Positions 50,743-63,004 of a stretch of DNA of 64,000 nt are shown here, in pieces. Each line of letters starts with the position of its first letter. Within the stretch, counting starts at the first letter, position 1. The position numbers and the translations under genes were made by a program. The notes under the pieces are model-generated. The model was not told the DNA's origin, did no database searches, and saw only the letters and a program-made list of their open reading frames with translations. Source of the DNA: Anastrepha obliqua (lineage: Eukaryota > Arthropoda > Insecta > Diptera > Tephritidae); the NCBI RefSeq assembly GCF_027943255.1, contig NW_026562314.1, positions 1 through 64,000 on the forward strand. The letters run 5' to 3'.

Positions 50743-53700
50743 GGCGGTAAAAGTCGCATAGTTCCCTCAATTCTGCTCCGATTTCGCTGAAACTTTCATT
50801 AAAAGTTAGATAAGATTCTCTTCTTTCCAACAATGTACACTTCTTTGGCAATTTGTTGGAAATTGGATGTAAAACAATCACAAAATGTCAGAAAAAAGCC
50901 TTTCTGACTCGAATTTTTCTGAACATTTTTGGCGGTAAAAGTCCCATAGTTCCCTCAATTCTGCTCCGATTTCGCTGAAACTTTCATTAAAAGTTAGATA
51001 AGATTCTCCTCTTTCCAACAATGTACACTTCTTTGGCAATTGGTTGGAAATTGGATGTAAAACAATCAGAAAATGTCACATAAAAGCCTTTCCGACTCGA
51101 ATTTTTTTGAAACTTTTTTTGGCGGTAAAAGTCCCATAGTTCCCTCAATTCTGCTTTGATTTCGCTGAAACTTTCATTAAAAGTTAGATAAGACTCTCCT
51201 CTTTCCAACAATGTACACTTCTTTGGCAATTGGTTGGAAATTGGATGTAAAACAATCACAAAATATCAGAAAAAAGCCTTTCCGACTCGAATTTTTCTGA
51301 ACATTTTTGGCGGTAAAAGTCGTATAATTCCTTCAATTCTGCTCCGATTTCGCTGAAACTTTCATTAAAAGTTAGATAAGACTCTCCTCTTTCCAACAAT
51401 GTACACTTCTTTGGCAATTGGTTGGAAATTGGATGTAAACCAATCACAAAATGTCAGAAAAAAGCCTTTCCGACTCGAATTTTTCTCAACATTTTTGGCG
51501 GTAAAAGTCGCATAGTTCCCTCAATTCTGCTCCGATTTCGCTGAAACTTTCATTAAAAGTTAGATAAGACTCTCCTCTTTCCAACAATGTACACTTCTTT
51601 GGCAATTGGTTGGAAATTGGATGTGAAACAATCAGAAAATGTCACATAAAAGCCTTTCCGACTCGAATTTTTTTGAAACTTTTTTTGGCGGTAAAAGTCC
51701 CATAGTTCCCTCAATTCTGCTTTGATTTCGCTGAAACTTTCATTAAAAGTTAGATAAGACTCTCCTCTTTCCAACAATGTACACTTCTTTGGCAATTGGT
51801 TGGAAATTGGATGTAAAACAATCACAAAATGTCAGAAAAAAGCCTTTCTGACTCGAATTTTTCTGAACATTTTTGGCGGTAAAAGTCCCATAGTTCCCTC
51901 AATTCTGCTCCGATTTCGCTGAAACTTTCATTAAAAGTTAGATAAGACTCTCCTCTTTCCAACAATGTACACTTCTTTGGCAATTGGTTGGAAATTGGAT
52001 GTAAAACAATCACAAAATGTCAGAAAAAAGCCTTTCTGACTCGAATTTTTCTGAACATTTTTGGCGGTAAAAGTCCCATAGTTCCCTCAATTCTGCTCCG
52101 ATTTCGCTGAAACTTTCATTAAAAGTTAGACAAGATTCTCCTCTTTCCAAAAATGTACACTTCTTTGGCAATTTGTTGGAAATTGGATGTAAAACAATCA
52201 CAAAATGTCAGAAAAAAGCCTTTCCGACTCGAATTTTTCTGAACATTTTTGGCGGTAAAAGTCGCATAGTTCCCTCAATTCTGCTCCGATTTCGCTGAAA
52301 CTTTCATTAAAAGTTAGATAAGACTCTCCTCTTTCCAACAATGTACACTTCTTTGGCAATTGGTTGGAAATTGGATGTGAAACAATCAGAAAATGTCACA
52401 TAAAAGCCTTTCCGACTCGAATTTTTTTGAAACTTTTTTTGGCGGTAAAAGTCCCATAGTTCCCTCAATTCTGCTTTGATTTCGCTGAAACTTTCATTAA
52501 AAGTTAGATAAGACTCTCCTCTTTCCAACAATGTACACTTTTTTGGCAATTGGTTGGAAATTGGATGTAAAACAATCAGAAAATGTCACATAAAAGCCTC
52601 ATTGACTCGAATTTTTTTGAAACTTTTTTTGGCGGTAAAAGTCCCATAGTTCCCTCAATTCTGCTCCGATTTCACTGAAACTTTCATTAAAAGTTAGATA
52701 AGACTCTCCTCTTTCCAACAATGTACACTTCTTTGGCAATTGGTTGGAAATTGGATGTAAACCAATCACAAAATGTCAGAAAAAAGCCTTTCCGACTCGA
52801 ATTTTTCTCAACATTTTTGGCGGTAAAAGTCGCATAGTTCCCTCAATTCTGCTCCGATTTCGCTGAAACTTTCATTAAAAGTTAGATAAGACTCTCCTCT
52901 TTCCAACAATGTACACTTCTTTGGCAATTGGTTGGAAATTGGATGTGAAACAATCAGAAAATGTCACATAAAAGCCTTTCCGACTCGAATTTTTTTGAAA
53001 CTTTTTTTGGCGGTAAAAGTCCCATAGTTCCCTCAATTCTGCTTTGATTTCGCTGAAACTTTCATTAAAAGTTAGATAAGACTCTCCTCTTTCCAACAAT
53101 GTACACTTCTTTGGCAATTGGTTGGAAATTGGATGTAAAACAATCACAAAATGTCAGAAAAAAGCCTTTCTGACTCGAATTTTTCTGAACATTTTTGGCG
53201 GTAAAAGTCCCATAGTTCCCTCAATTCTGCTCCGATTTCGCTGAAACTTTCATTAAAAGTTAGATAAGACTCTCCTCTTTCCAACAATGTACACTTCTTT
53301 GGCAATTTGTTGGAAATTGGATGTAAAACAATCACAAAATGTCAGAAAAAAGCCTTTCTGACTCGAATTTTTCTGAACATTTTTGGCGGTAAAAGTCCCA
53401 TAGTTCCCTCAATTCTGCTTTGATTTCGCTGAAACTTTCATTAAAAGTTAGATAAGACTCTCCTCTTTCCAACAATGTACACTTCTTTGGCAATTGGTTG
53501 GAAATTGGATGTAAAACAATCACAAAATATCAGAAAAAAGCCTTTCCGACTCGAATTTTTCTGAACATTTTTGGCGGTAAAAGTCGTATAATTCCTTCAA
53601 TTCTGCTCCGATTTCGCTGAAACTTTCATTAAAAGTTAGATAAGACTCTCCTCTTTCCAACAATGTACACTTCTTTGGCAATTGGTTGGAAATTGGATGT

Positions 53701-55268
53701 AAACCAATCACAAAATGTCAGAAAAAAGCCTTTCCGACTCGAATTTTTCTCAACATTTTTGGCGGTAAAAGTCGCATAGTTCCCTCAATTCTGCTCCGAT
53801 TTCGCTGAAACTTTTATTAAAAGTTAGATAAGACTCTCCTCTTTCCAACAATGTACACTTCTTTGGCAATTGGTTGGAAATTGGATGTGAAACAATCAGA
53901 AAATGTCACATAAAAGCCTTTCCGACTCGAATTTTTTTGAAACTTTTTTTGGCGGTAAAAGTCCCATAGTTCCCTCAATTCTGCTTTGATTTCGCTGAAA
54001 CTTTCATTAAAAGTTAGATAAGACTCTCTTCTTTCCAACAATGTACACTTCTTTGGCAATTGGTTGGAAATTGGATGTAAAACAATCACAAAATGTCAGA
54101 AAAAAGCCTTTCTGACTCGAATTTTTCTGAACATTTTTGGCGGTAAAAGTCCCATAGTTCCCTCAATTCTGCTCCGATTTCGCTGAAACTTTCATTAAAA
54201 GTTAGATAAGACTCTCCTCTTTCCAACAATGTACACTTCTTTGGCAATTTGTTGGAAATTGGATGTAAAACAATCACAAAATGTCAGAAAAAAGCCTTTC
54301 TGACTCGAATTTTTCTGAACATTTTTGGCGGTAAAAGTCCCATAGTTCCCTCAATTCTGCTCCGATTTCGCTGAAACTTTCATTAAAAGTTAGACAAGAT
54401 TCTCCTCTTTCCAAAAATGTACACTTCTTTGGCAATTTGTTGGAAATTGGATGTAAAACAATCACAAAATGTCAGAAAAAAGCCTTTCTGACTCGAATTT
54501 TTCTGAACATTTTTGGCGGTAAAAGTCCCATAGTTCCCTCAATTCTGCTCCGATTTCGCTGAAACTTTCATTAAAAGTTAGATAAGACTCTCCTCTTTCC
54601 AACAATGTACACTTCTTTGGCAATTTGTTGGAAATTGGATGTAAAACAATCACAAAATGTCAGAAAAAAGCCTTTCTGACTCGAATTTTTCTGAACATTT
54701 TTGGCGGTAAAAGTCGCATAGTTCCCTCAATTCTGCTCCGATTTCGCTGAAACTTTCATTAAAAGTTAGATAAGACTCTCCTCTTTCCAACAATGTACAC
54801 TTCTTTGGCAATTGGTTGGAAATTGGATGTAAAACAATCACAAAATGTCAGAAAAAAGCCTTTCTGACTCGAATTTTTCTGAACATTTTTGGCGGTAAAA
54901 GTCCCATAGTTCCCTCAATTCTGCTCCGATTTCGCTGAAACTTTCATTAAAAGTTAGATAAGATTCTCTTCTTTCCAACAATGTACACTTTTTTGGCAAT
55001 TGGTTGGAAATTGGATGTAAAACAATCAGAAAATGTCACATAAAAGCCTCATTGACTCGAATTTTTTTGAAACTTTTTTTGGCGGTAAAAGTCCCATAGT
55101 TCCCTCAATTCTGCTCCGATTTCGCTGAAACTTTCATTAAAAGTTAGATAAGACTCTCCTCTTTCCAACAATGTACACTTCTTTGGCAATTGGTTGGAAA
55201 TTGGATGTAAACCAATCACAAAATGTCAGAAAAAAGCCTTTCCGACTCGAATTTTTCTCAACATTTTT
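50743..55268 (+). repeat. Reshuffled 11-mer HOR segment (24 monomers)
   Basis: Order begins 1 to 8 (50743-52250, unit 7 with aatTGgttgg), then unit 5 (52251), the 6/10 hybrid (52441), 11 (52631), 5, 6, 7, a 3-like unit (53385), 4 (53573), 5 (53761), 6 (53951), 7, 8, 9, a CGC class A unit (54703), a ctcTtc class B unit (54891) and 11 (55081). The run 53761-54702 is again the regular 5-6-7-8-9 order. The segment shows local jumps between otherwise intact HOR strings. Confidence 0.78.
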
Positions 55269-57342
55269 GGCGGTAAAAGTCGCATAGTTCCCTCAATTCT
55301 GCTCCGATTTCGCTGAAACTTTCATTAAAAGTTAGATAAGATTCTCTTCTTTCCAACAATGTACACTTCTTTGGCAATTTGTTGGAAATTGGATGTAAAA
55401 CAATCACAAAATGTCAGAAAAAAGCCTTTCTGACTCGAATTTTTCTGAACATTTTTGGCGGTAAAAGTCCCATAGTTCCCTCAATTCTGCTCCGATTTCG
55501 CTGAAACTTTCATTAAAAGTTAGATAAGATTCTCCTCTTTCCAACAATGTACACTTCTTTGGCAATTGGTTGGAAATTGGATGTAAAACAATCAGAAAAT
55601 GTCACATAAAAGCCTTTCCGACTCGAATTTTTTTGAAACTTTTTTTGGCGGTAAAAGTCCCATAGTTCCCTCAATTCTGCTTTGATTTCGCTGAAACTTT
55701 CATTAAAAGTTAGATAAGACTCTCCTCTTTCCAACAATGTACACTTCTTTGGCAATTGGTTGGAAATTGGATGTAAAACAATCACAAAATATCAGAAAAA
55801 AGCCTTTCCGACTCGAATTTTTCTGAACATTTTTGGCGGTAAAAGTCGTATAATTCCTTCAATTCTGCTCCGATTTCGCTGAAACTTTCATTAAAAGTTA
55901 GATAAGACTCTCCTCTTTCCAACAATGTACACTTCTTTGGCAATTGGTTGGAAATTGGATGTAAACCAATCACAAAATGTCAGAAAAAAGCCTTTCCGAC
56001 TCGAATTTTTCTCAACATTTTTGGCGGTAAAAGTCGCATAGTTCCCTCAATTCTGCTCCGATTTCGCTGAAACTTTCATTAAAAGTTAGATAAGACTCTC
56101 CTCTTTCCAACAATGTACACTTCTTTGGCAATTGGTTGGAAATTGGATGTGAAACAATCAGAAAATGTCACATAAAAGCCTTTCCGACTCGAATTTTTTT
56201 GAAACTTTTTTTGGCGGTAAAAGTCCCATAGTTCCCTCAATTCTGCTTTGATTTCGCTGAAACTTTCATTAAAAGTTAGATAAGACTCTCCTCTTTCCAA
56301 CAATGTACACTTCTTTGGCAATTGGTTGGAAATTGGATGTAAAACAATCACAAAATGTCAGAAAAAAGCCTTTCTGACTCGAATTTTTCTGAACATTTTT
56401 GGCGGTAAAAGTCCCATAGTTCCCTCAATTCTGCTCCGATTTCGCTGAAACTTTCATTAAAAGTTAGATAAGACTCTCCTCTTTCCAACAATGTACACTT
56501 CTTTGGCAATTTGTTGGAAATTGGATGTAAAACAATCACAAAATGTCAGAAAAAAGCCTTTCTGACTCGAATTTTTCTGAACATTTTTGGCGGTAAAAGT
56601 CCCATAGTTCCCTCAATTCTGCTCCGATTTCGCTGAAACTTTCATTAAAAGTTAGACAAGATTCTCCTCTTTCCAAAAATGTACACTTCTTTGGCAATTT
56701 GTTGGAAATTGGATGTAAAACAATCACAAAATGTCAGAAAAAAGCCTTTCTGACTCGAATTTTTCTGAACATTTTTGGCGGTAAAAGTCCCATAGTTCCC
56801 TCAATTCTGCTCCGATTTCGCTGAAACTTTCATTAAAAGTTAGATAAGACTCTCCTCTTTCCAACAATGTACACTTCTTTGGCAATTTGTTGGAAATTGG
56901 ATGTAAAACAATCACAAAATGTCAGAAAAAAGCCTTTCTGACTCGAATTTTTCTGAACATTTTTGGCGGTAAAAGTCGCATAGTTCCCTCAATTCTGCTC
57001 CGATTTCGCTGAAACTTTCATTAAAAGTTAGATAAGACTCTCCTCTTTCCAACAATGTACACTTCTTTGGCAATTGGTTGGAAATTGGATGTAAAACAAT
57101 CAGAAAATGTCACATAAAAGCCTCATTGACTCGAATTTTTTTGAAACTTTTTTTGGCGGTAAAAGTCCCATAGTTCCCTCAATTCTGCTCCGATTTCGCT
57201 GAAACTTTCATTAGAAGTTAGATAAGACTCTCCTCTTTCCAACAATGTACACTTCTTTGGCAATTGGTTGGAAATTGGATGTAAACCAATCACAAAATGT
57301 CAGAAAAAAGCCTTTCCGACTCGAATTTTTCTCAACATTTTT
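55269..57342 (+). repeat. 11-monomer higher-order repeat, complete copy (2,074 bp)
   Basis: This is the same eleven units, in order, as 42253-44326, with the same class B positions and total length. Landmarks: ctcTtc near 55349, aaaatAtcag near 55789, CGTataAttcc near 55848, Gaaac near 56150, gaCaag near 56656 and tCATTg near 57123. A private attaGaag change lies near 57213. It is followed directly by another copy. Confidence 0.88.
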
Positions 57343-59228
57343 GGCGGTAAAAGTCGCATAGTTCCCTCAATTCTGCTCCGATTTCGCTGAAACTTTCATT
57401 AAAAGTTAGATAAGATTCTCTTCTTTCCAACAATGTACACTTCTTTGGCAATTTGTTGGAAATTGGATGTAAAACAATCACAAAATGTCAGAAAAAAGCC
57501 TTTCTGACTCGAATTTTTCTGAACATTTTTGGCGGTAAAAGTCCCATAGTTCCCTCAATTCTGCTCCGATTTCGCTGAAACTTTCATTAAAAGTTAGATA
57601 AGATTCTCCTCTTTCCAACAATGTACACTTCTTTGGCAATTGGTTGGAAATTGGATGTAAAACAATCAGAAAATGTCACATAAAAGCCTTTCCGACTCGA
57701 ATTTTTTTGAAACTTTTTTTGGCGGTAAAAGTCCCATAGTTCCCTCAATTCTGCTTTGATTTCGCTGAAACTTTCATTAAAAGTTAGATAAGACTCTCCT
57801 CTTTCCAACAATGTACACTTCTTTGGCAATTGGTTGGAAATTGGATGTAAAACAATCACAAAATATCAGAAAAAAGCCTTTCCGACTCGAATTTTTCTGA
57901 ACATTTTTGGCGGTAAAAGTCGTATAATTCCTTCAATTCTGCTCCGATTTCGCTGAAACTTTCATTAAAAGTTAGATAAGATTCTCCTCTTTCCAACAAT
58001 GTACACTTCTTTGGCAATTGGTTGGAAATTGGATGTAAACCAATCACAAAATGTCAGAAAAAAGCCTTTCCGACTCGAATTTTTCTCAACATTTTTGGCG
58101 GTAAAAGTCGCATAGTTCCCTCAATTCTGCTCCGATTTCGCTGAAACTTTCATTAAAAGTTAGATAAGACTCTCCTCTTTCCAACAATGTACACTTCTTT
58201 GGCAATTGGTTGGAAATTGGATGTGAAACAATCAGAAAATGTCACATAAAAGCCTTTCCGACTCGAATTTTTTTGAAACTTTTTTTGGCGGTAAAAGTCC
58301 CATAGTTCCCTCAATTCTGCTTTGATTTCGCTGAAACTTTCATTAAAAGTTAGATAAGACTCTCCTCTTTCCAACAATGTACACTTCTTTGGCAATTGGT
58401 TGGAAATTGGATGTAAAACAATCACAAAATGTCAGAAAAAAGCCTTTCTGACTCGAATTTTTCTGAACATTTTTGGCGGTAAAAGTCCCATAGTTCCCTC
58501 AATTCTGCTCCGATTTCGCTGAAACTTTCATTAAAAGTTAGATAAGACTCTCCTCTTTCCAACAATGTACACTTCTTTGGCAATTTGTTGGAAATTGGAT
58601 GTAAAACAATCACAAAATGTCAGAAAAAAGCCTTTCTGACTCGAATTTTTCTGAACATTTTTGGCGGTAAAAGTCCCATAGTTCCCTCAATTCTGCTCCG
58701 ATTTCGCTGAAACTTTCATTAAAAGTTAGACAAGATTCTCCTCTTTCCAAAAATGTACACTTCTTTGGCAATTTGTTGGAAATTGGATGTAAAACAATCA
58801 CAAAATGTCAGAAAAAAGCCTTTCTGACTCGAATTTTTCTGAACATTTTTGGCGGTAAAAGTCCCATAGTTCCCTCAATTCTGCTCCGATTTCGCTGAAA
58901 CTTTCATTAAAAGTTAGATAAGACTCTCCTCTTTCCAACAATGTACACTTCTTTGGCAATTTGTTGGAAATTGGATGTAAAACAATCACAAAATGTCAGA
59001 AAAAAGCCTTTCTGACTCGAATTTTTCTGAACATTTTTGGCGGTAAAAGTCGCATAGTTCCCTCAATTCTGCTCCGATTTCGCTGAAACTTTCATTAAAA
59101 GTTAGATAAGACTCTCCTCTTTCCAACAATGTACACTTCTTTGGCAATTGGTTGGAAATTGGATGTAAAACAATCAGAAAATGTCACATAAAAGCCTCAT
59201 TGACTTGAATTTTTTTGAAACTTTTTTT
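57343..59228 (+). repeat. 11-mer HOR, copy with units 1 to 10
   Basis: Units 1 to 10 correspond one-to-one with the preceding copy at 2,074 bp (for example the gaCaag unit at 56656/58730). Unit 10 has the tgacTtgaat variant near 59209. Unit 11 does not follow: the next unit (59229) is class B with gattctcctc and tCATTg, and an aaaGcaatc unit comes after that. Confidence 0.85.
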
Positions 59229-59788
59229 GGCGGTAAAAGTCCCATAGTTCCCTCAATTCTGCTCCGATTTCGCTGAAACTTTCATTAAAAGTTAGATAAG
59301 ATTCTCCTCTTTCCAACAATGTACACTTCTTTGGCAATTGGTTGGAAATTGGATGTAAAACAATCAGAAAATGTCACATAAAAGCCTCATTGACTCGAAT
59401 TTTTTTGAAACTTTTTTTGGCGGTAAAAGTCCCATAGTTCCCTCAATTCTGCTCCGATTTCGCTGAAACTTTCATTAAAAGTTAGATAAGACTCTCCTCT
59501 TTCCAACAATGTACACTTCTTTGGCAATTGGTTGGAAATTGGATGTAAAGCAATCACAAAATGTCAGAAAAAAGCCTTTCCGACTCGAATTTTTCTGAAC
59601 ATTTTTGGCGGTAAAAGTCGCATAGTTCCCTCAATTCTGCTCCGATTTCGCTGAAACTTTCATTAAAAGTTAGATAAGACTCTCCTCTTTCCAACAATGT
59701 ACACTTCTTTGGCAATTTGTTGGAAATTGGATGTAAAACAATCACAAAATGTCAGAAAAAAGCCTTTCTGACTCGAATTTTTCTGAAC

Positions 59789-62404
59789 ATTTTTGGCGGT
59801 AAAAGTCCCATAGTTCCCTCAATTCTGCTCCGATTTCGCTGAAACTTTCATTAAAAGTTAGATAAGACTCTCCTCTTTCCAACAATGTACACTTCTTTGG
59901 CAATTGGTTGGAAATTGGATGTAAAACAATCAGAAAATGTCACATAAAAGCCTCATTGACTTGAATTTTTTTGAAACTTTTTTTGGCGGTAAAAGTCCCA
60001 TAGTTCCCTCAATTCTGCTCCGATTTCGCTGAAACTTTCATTAAAAGTTAGATAAGACTCTCCTCTTTCCAACAATGTACACTTCTTTGGCAATTTGTTG
60101 GAAATTGGATGTAAAACAATCACAAAATGTCAGAAAAAAGCCTTTCTGACTCGAATTTTTCTGAACATTTTTGGCGGTAAAAGTCCCATAGTTCCCTCAA
60201 TTCTGCTCCGATTTCGCTGAAACTTTCATTAAAAGTTAGATAAGACTCTCCTCTTTCCAACAATGTACACTTCTTTGGCAATTGGTTGGAAATTGGATGT
60301 GAAACAATCAGAAAATGTCACATAAAAGCCTTTCCGACTCGAATTTTTTTGAAACTTTTTTTGGCGGTAAAAGTCCCATAGTTCCCTCAATTCTGCTTTG
60401 ATTTCGCTGAAACTTTCATTAAAAGTTAGATAAAATTCTCTTCTTTCCAACAATGTACACTTCTTTGGCAATTTGTTGGAAATTGGATGTAAAACAATCA
60501 CAAAATGTCAGAAAAAAGCCTTTCCGACTCGAATTTTTCTGAACATTTTTGGCGGTAAAAGTCGCATAGTTCCCTCAATTCTGCTCCGATTTCGCTGAAA
60601 CTTTCATTAAAAGTTAGATAAGACTCTCCTCTTTCCAACAATGTACACTTCTTTGGCAATTGGTTGGAAATTGGATGTGAAACAATCAGAAAATGTCACA
60701 TAAAAGCCTTTCCGACTCGAATTTTTTTGAAACTTTTTTTGGCGGTAAAAGTCCCATAGTTCCCTCAATTCTGCTTTGATTTCGCTGAAACTTTCATTAA
60801 AAGTTAGATAAGACTCTCCTCTTTCCAACAATGTACACTTTTTTGGCAATTGGTTGGAAATTGGATGTAAAACAATCAGAAAATGTCACATAAAAGCCTC
60901 ATTGACTCGAATTTTTTTGAAACTTTTTTTGGCGGTAAAAGTCCCATAGTTCCCTCAATTCTGCTCCGATTTCGCTGAAACTTTCATTAAAAGTTAGATA
61001 AGACTCTCCTCTTTCCAACAATGTACACTTCTTTGGCAATTGGTTGGAAATTGGATGTAAACCAATCACAAAATGTCAGAAAAAAGCCTTTCCGACTCGA
61101 ATTTTTCTCAACATTTTTGGCGGTAAAAGTCGCATAGTTCCCTCAATTCTGCTCCGATTTCGCTGAAACTTTCATTAAAAGTTAGATAAGACTCTCCTCT
61201 TTCCAACAATGTACACTTCTTTGGCAATTGGTTGGAAATTGGATGTGAAACAATCAGAAAATGTCACATAAAAGCCTTTCCGACTCGAATTTTTTTGAAA
61301 CTTTTTTTGGCGGTAAAAGTCCCATAGTTCCCTCAATTCTGCTTTGATTTCGCTGAAACTTTCATTAAAAGTTAGATAAGACTCTCCTCTTTCCAACAAT
61401 GTACACTTCTTTGGCAATTGGTTGGAAATTGGATGTAAAACAATCACAAAATGTCAGAAAAAAGCCTTTCTGACTCGAATTTTTCTGAACATTTTTGGCG
61501 GTAAAAGTCCCATAGTTCCCTCAATTCTGCTCCGATTTCGCTGAAACTTTCATTAAAAGTTAGATAAGACTCTCCTCTTTCCAACAATGTACACTTCTTT
61601 GGCAATTTGTTGGAAATTGGATGTAAAACAATCACAAAATGTCAGAAAAAAGCCTTTCTGACTCGAATTTTTCTGAACATTTTTGGCGGTAAAAGTCCCA
61701 TAGTTCCCTCAATTCTGCTCCGATTTCGCTGAAACTTTCATTAAAAGTTAGACAAGATTCTCCTCTTTCCAAAAATGTACACTTCTTTGGCAATTTGTTG
61801 GAAATTGGATGTAAAACAATCACAAAATGTCAGAAAAAAGCCTTTCTGACTCGAATTTTTCTGAACATTTTTGGCGGTAAAAGTCCCATAGTTCCCTCAA
61901 TTCTGCTCCGATTTCGCTGAAACTTTCATTAAAAGTTAGATAAGACTCTCCTCTTTCCAACAATGTACACTTCTTTGGCAATTTGTTGGAAATTGGATGT
62001 AAAACAATCACAAAATGTCAGAAAAAAGCCTTTCTGACTCGAATTTTTCTGAACATTTTTGGCGGTAAAAGTCGCATAGTTCCCTCAATTCTGCTCCGAT
62101 TTCGCTGAAACTTTCATTAAAAGTTAGATAAGACTCTCCTCTTTCCAACAATGTACACCTCTTTGGCAATTGGTTGGAAATTGGATGTAAAACAATCAGA
62201 AAATGTCACATAAAAGCCTTTCCGACTCGAATTTTTTTGAAACTTTTTTTGGCGGTAAAAGTCCCATAGTTCCCTCAATTCTGCTTTGATTTCGCTGAAA
62301 CTTTCATTAAAAGTTAGATAAGACTCTCCTCTTTCCAACAATGTACACTTCTTTGGCAATTGGTTGGAAATTGGATGTAAAACAATTACAAAATGTCAGA
62401 AAAA
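59789..62404 (+). repeat. Long-range duplicated block, right copy (2.6 kb)
   Basis: This is the second copy of the block at 39225-41840. It shares tgacTtgaat, gataaAattctcttc and the full order of class A and B units, at a constant offset of 20,564 bp. It interrupts the 11-mer HOR regime. After about 62404 this copy continues into a CGTatag unit of the kind common left of 34 kb, whereas the left copy continues into a CCC unit. Confidence 0.8.
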
Positions 62405-63004
62405 AGCCTTTCCGACTCGAATTTTTCTGAACATTTTTGGCGGTAAAAGTCGTATAGTTCCTTCAATTCTGCTCCGATTTCGCTGAAACTTTCATTAAAA
62501 GTTAGATAAGATTCTCCTCTTTCCAACAATGTACACTTCTTTGGCAATTTGTTGGAAATTGGATGTAAAACAATCACAAAATGTCAGAAAAAAGCCTTTC
62601 TGACTCGAATTTTTCTGAACATTTTTGGCGGTAAAAGTCCCATAGTTCCCTCAATTCTGCTCCGATTTCGCTGAAACTTTCATTAAAAGTTAGATAAGAT
62701 TCTCTTCTTTCCAACAATGTACACTTTTTTGGCAATTGGTTGGAAATTGGATGTAAAACAATCAGAAAATGTCACATAAAAGCCTCATTGACTCGAATTT
62801 TTTTGAAACTTTTTTTGGCGGTAAAAGTCCCATAGTTCCCTCAATTCTGCTCCGATTTCGCTGAAACTTTCATTAAAAGTTAGATAAGACTCTCCTCTTT
62901 CCAACAATGTACACTTCTTTGGCAATTGGTTGGAAATTGGATGTAAACCAATCACAAAATGTCAGAAAAAAGCCTTTCCGACTCGAATTTTTCTCAACAT
63001 TTTT

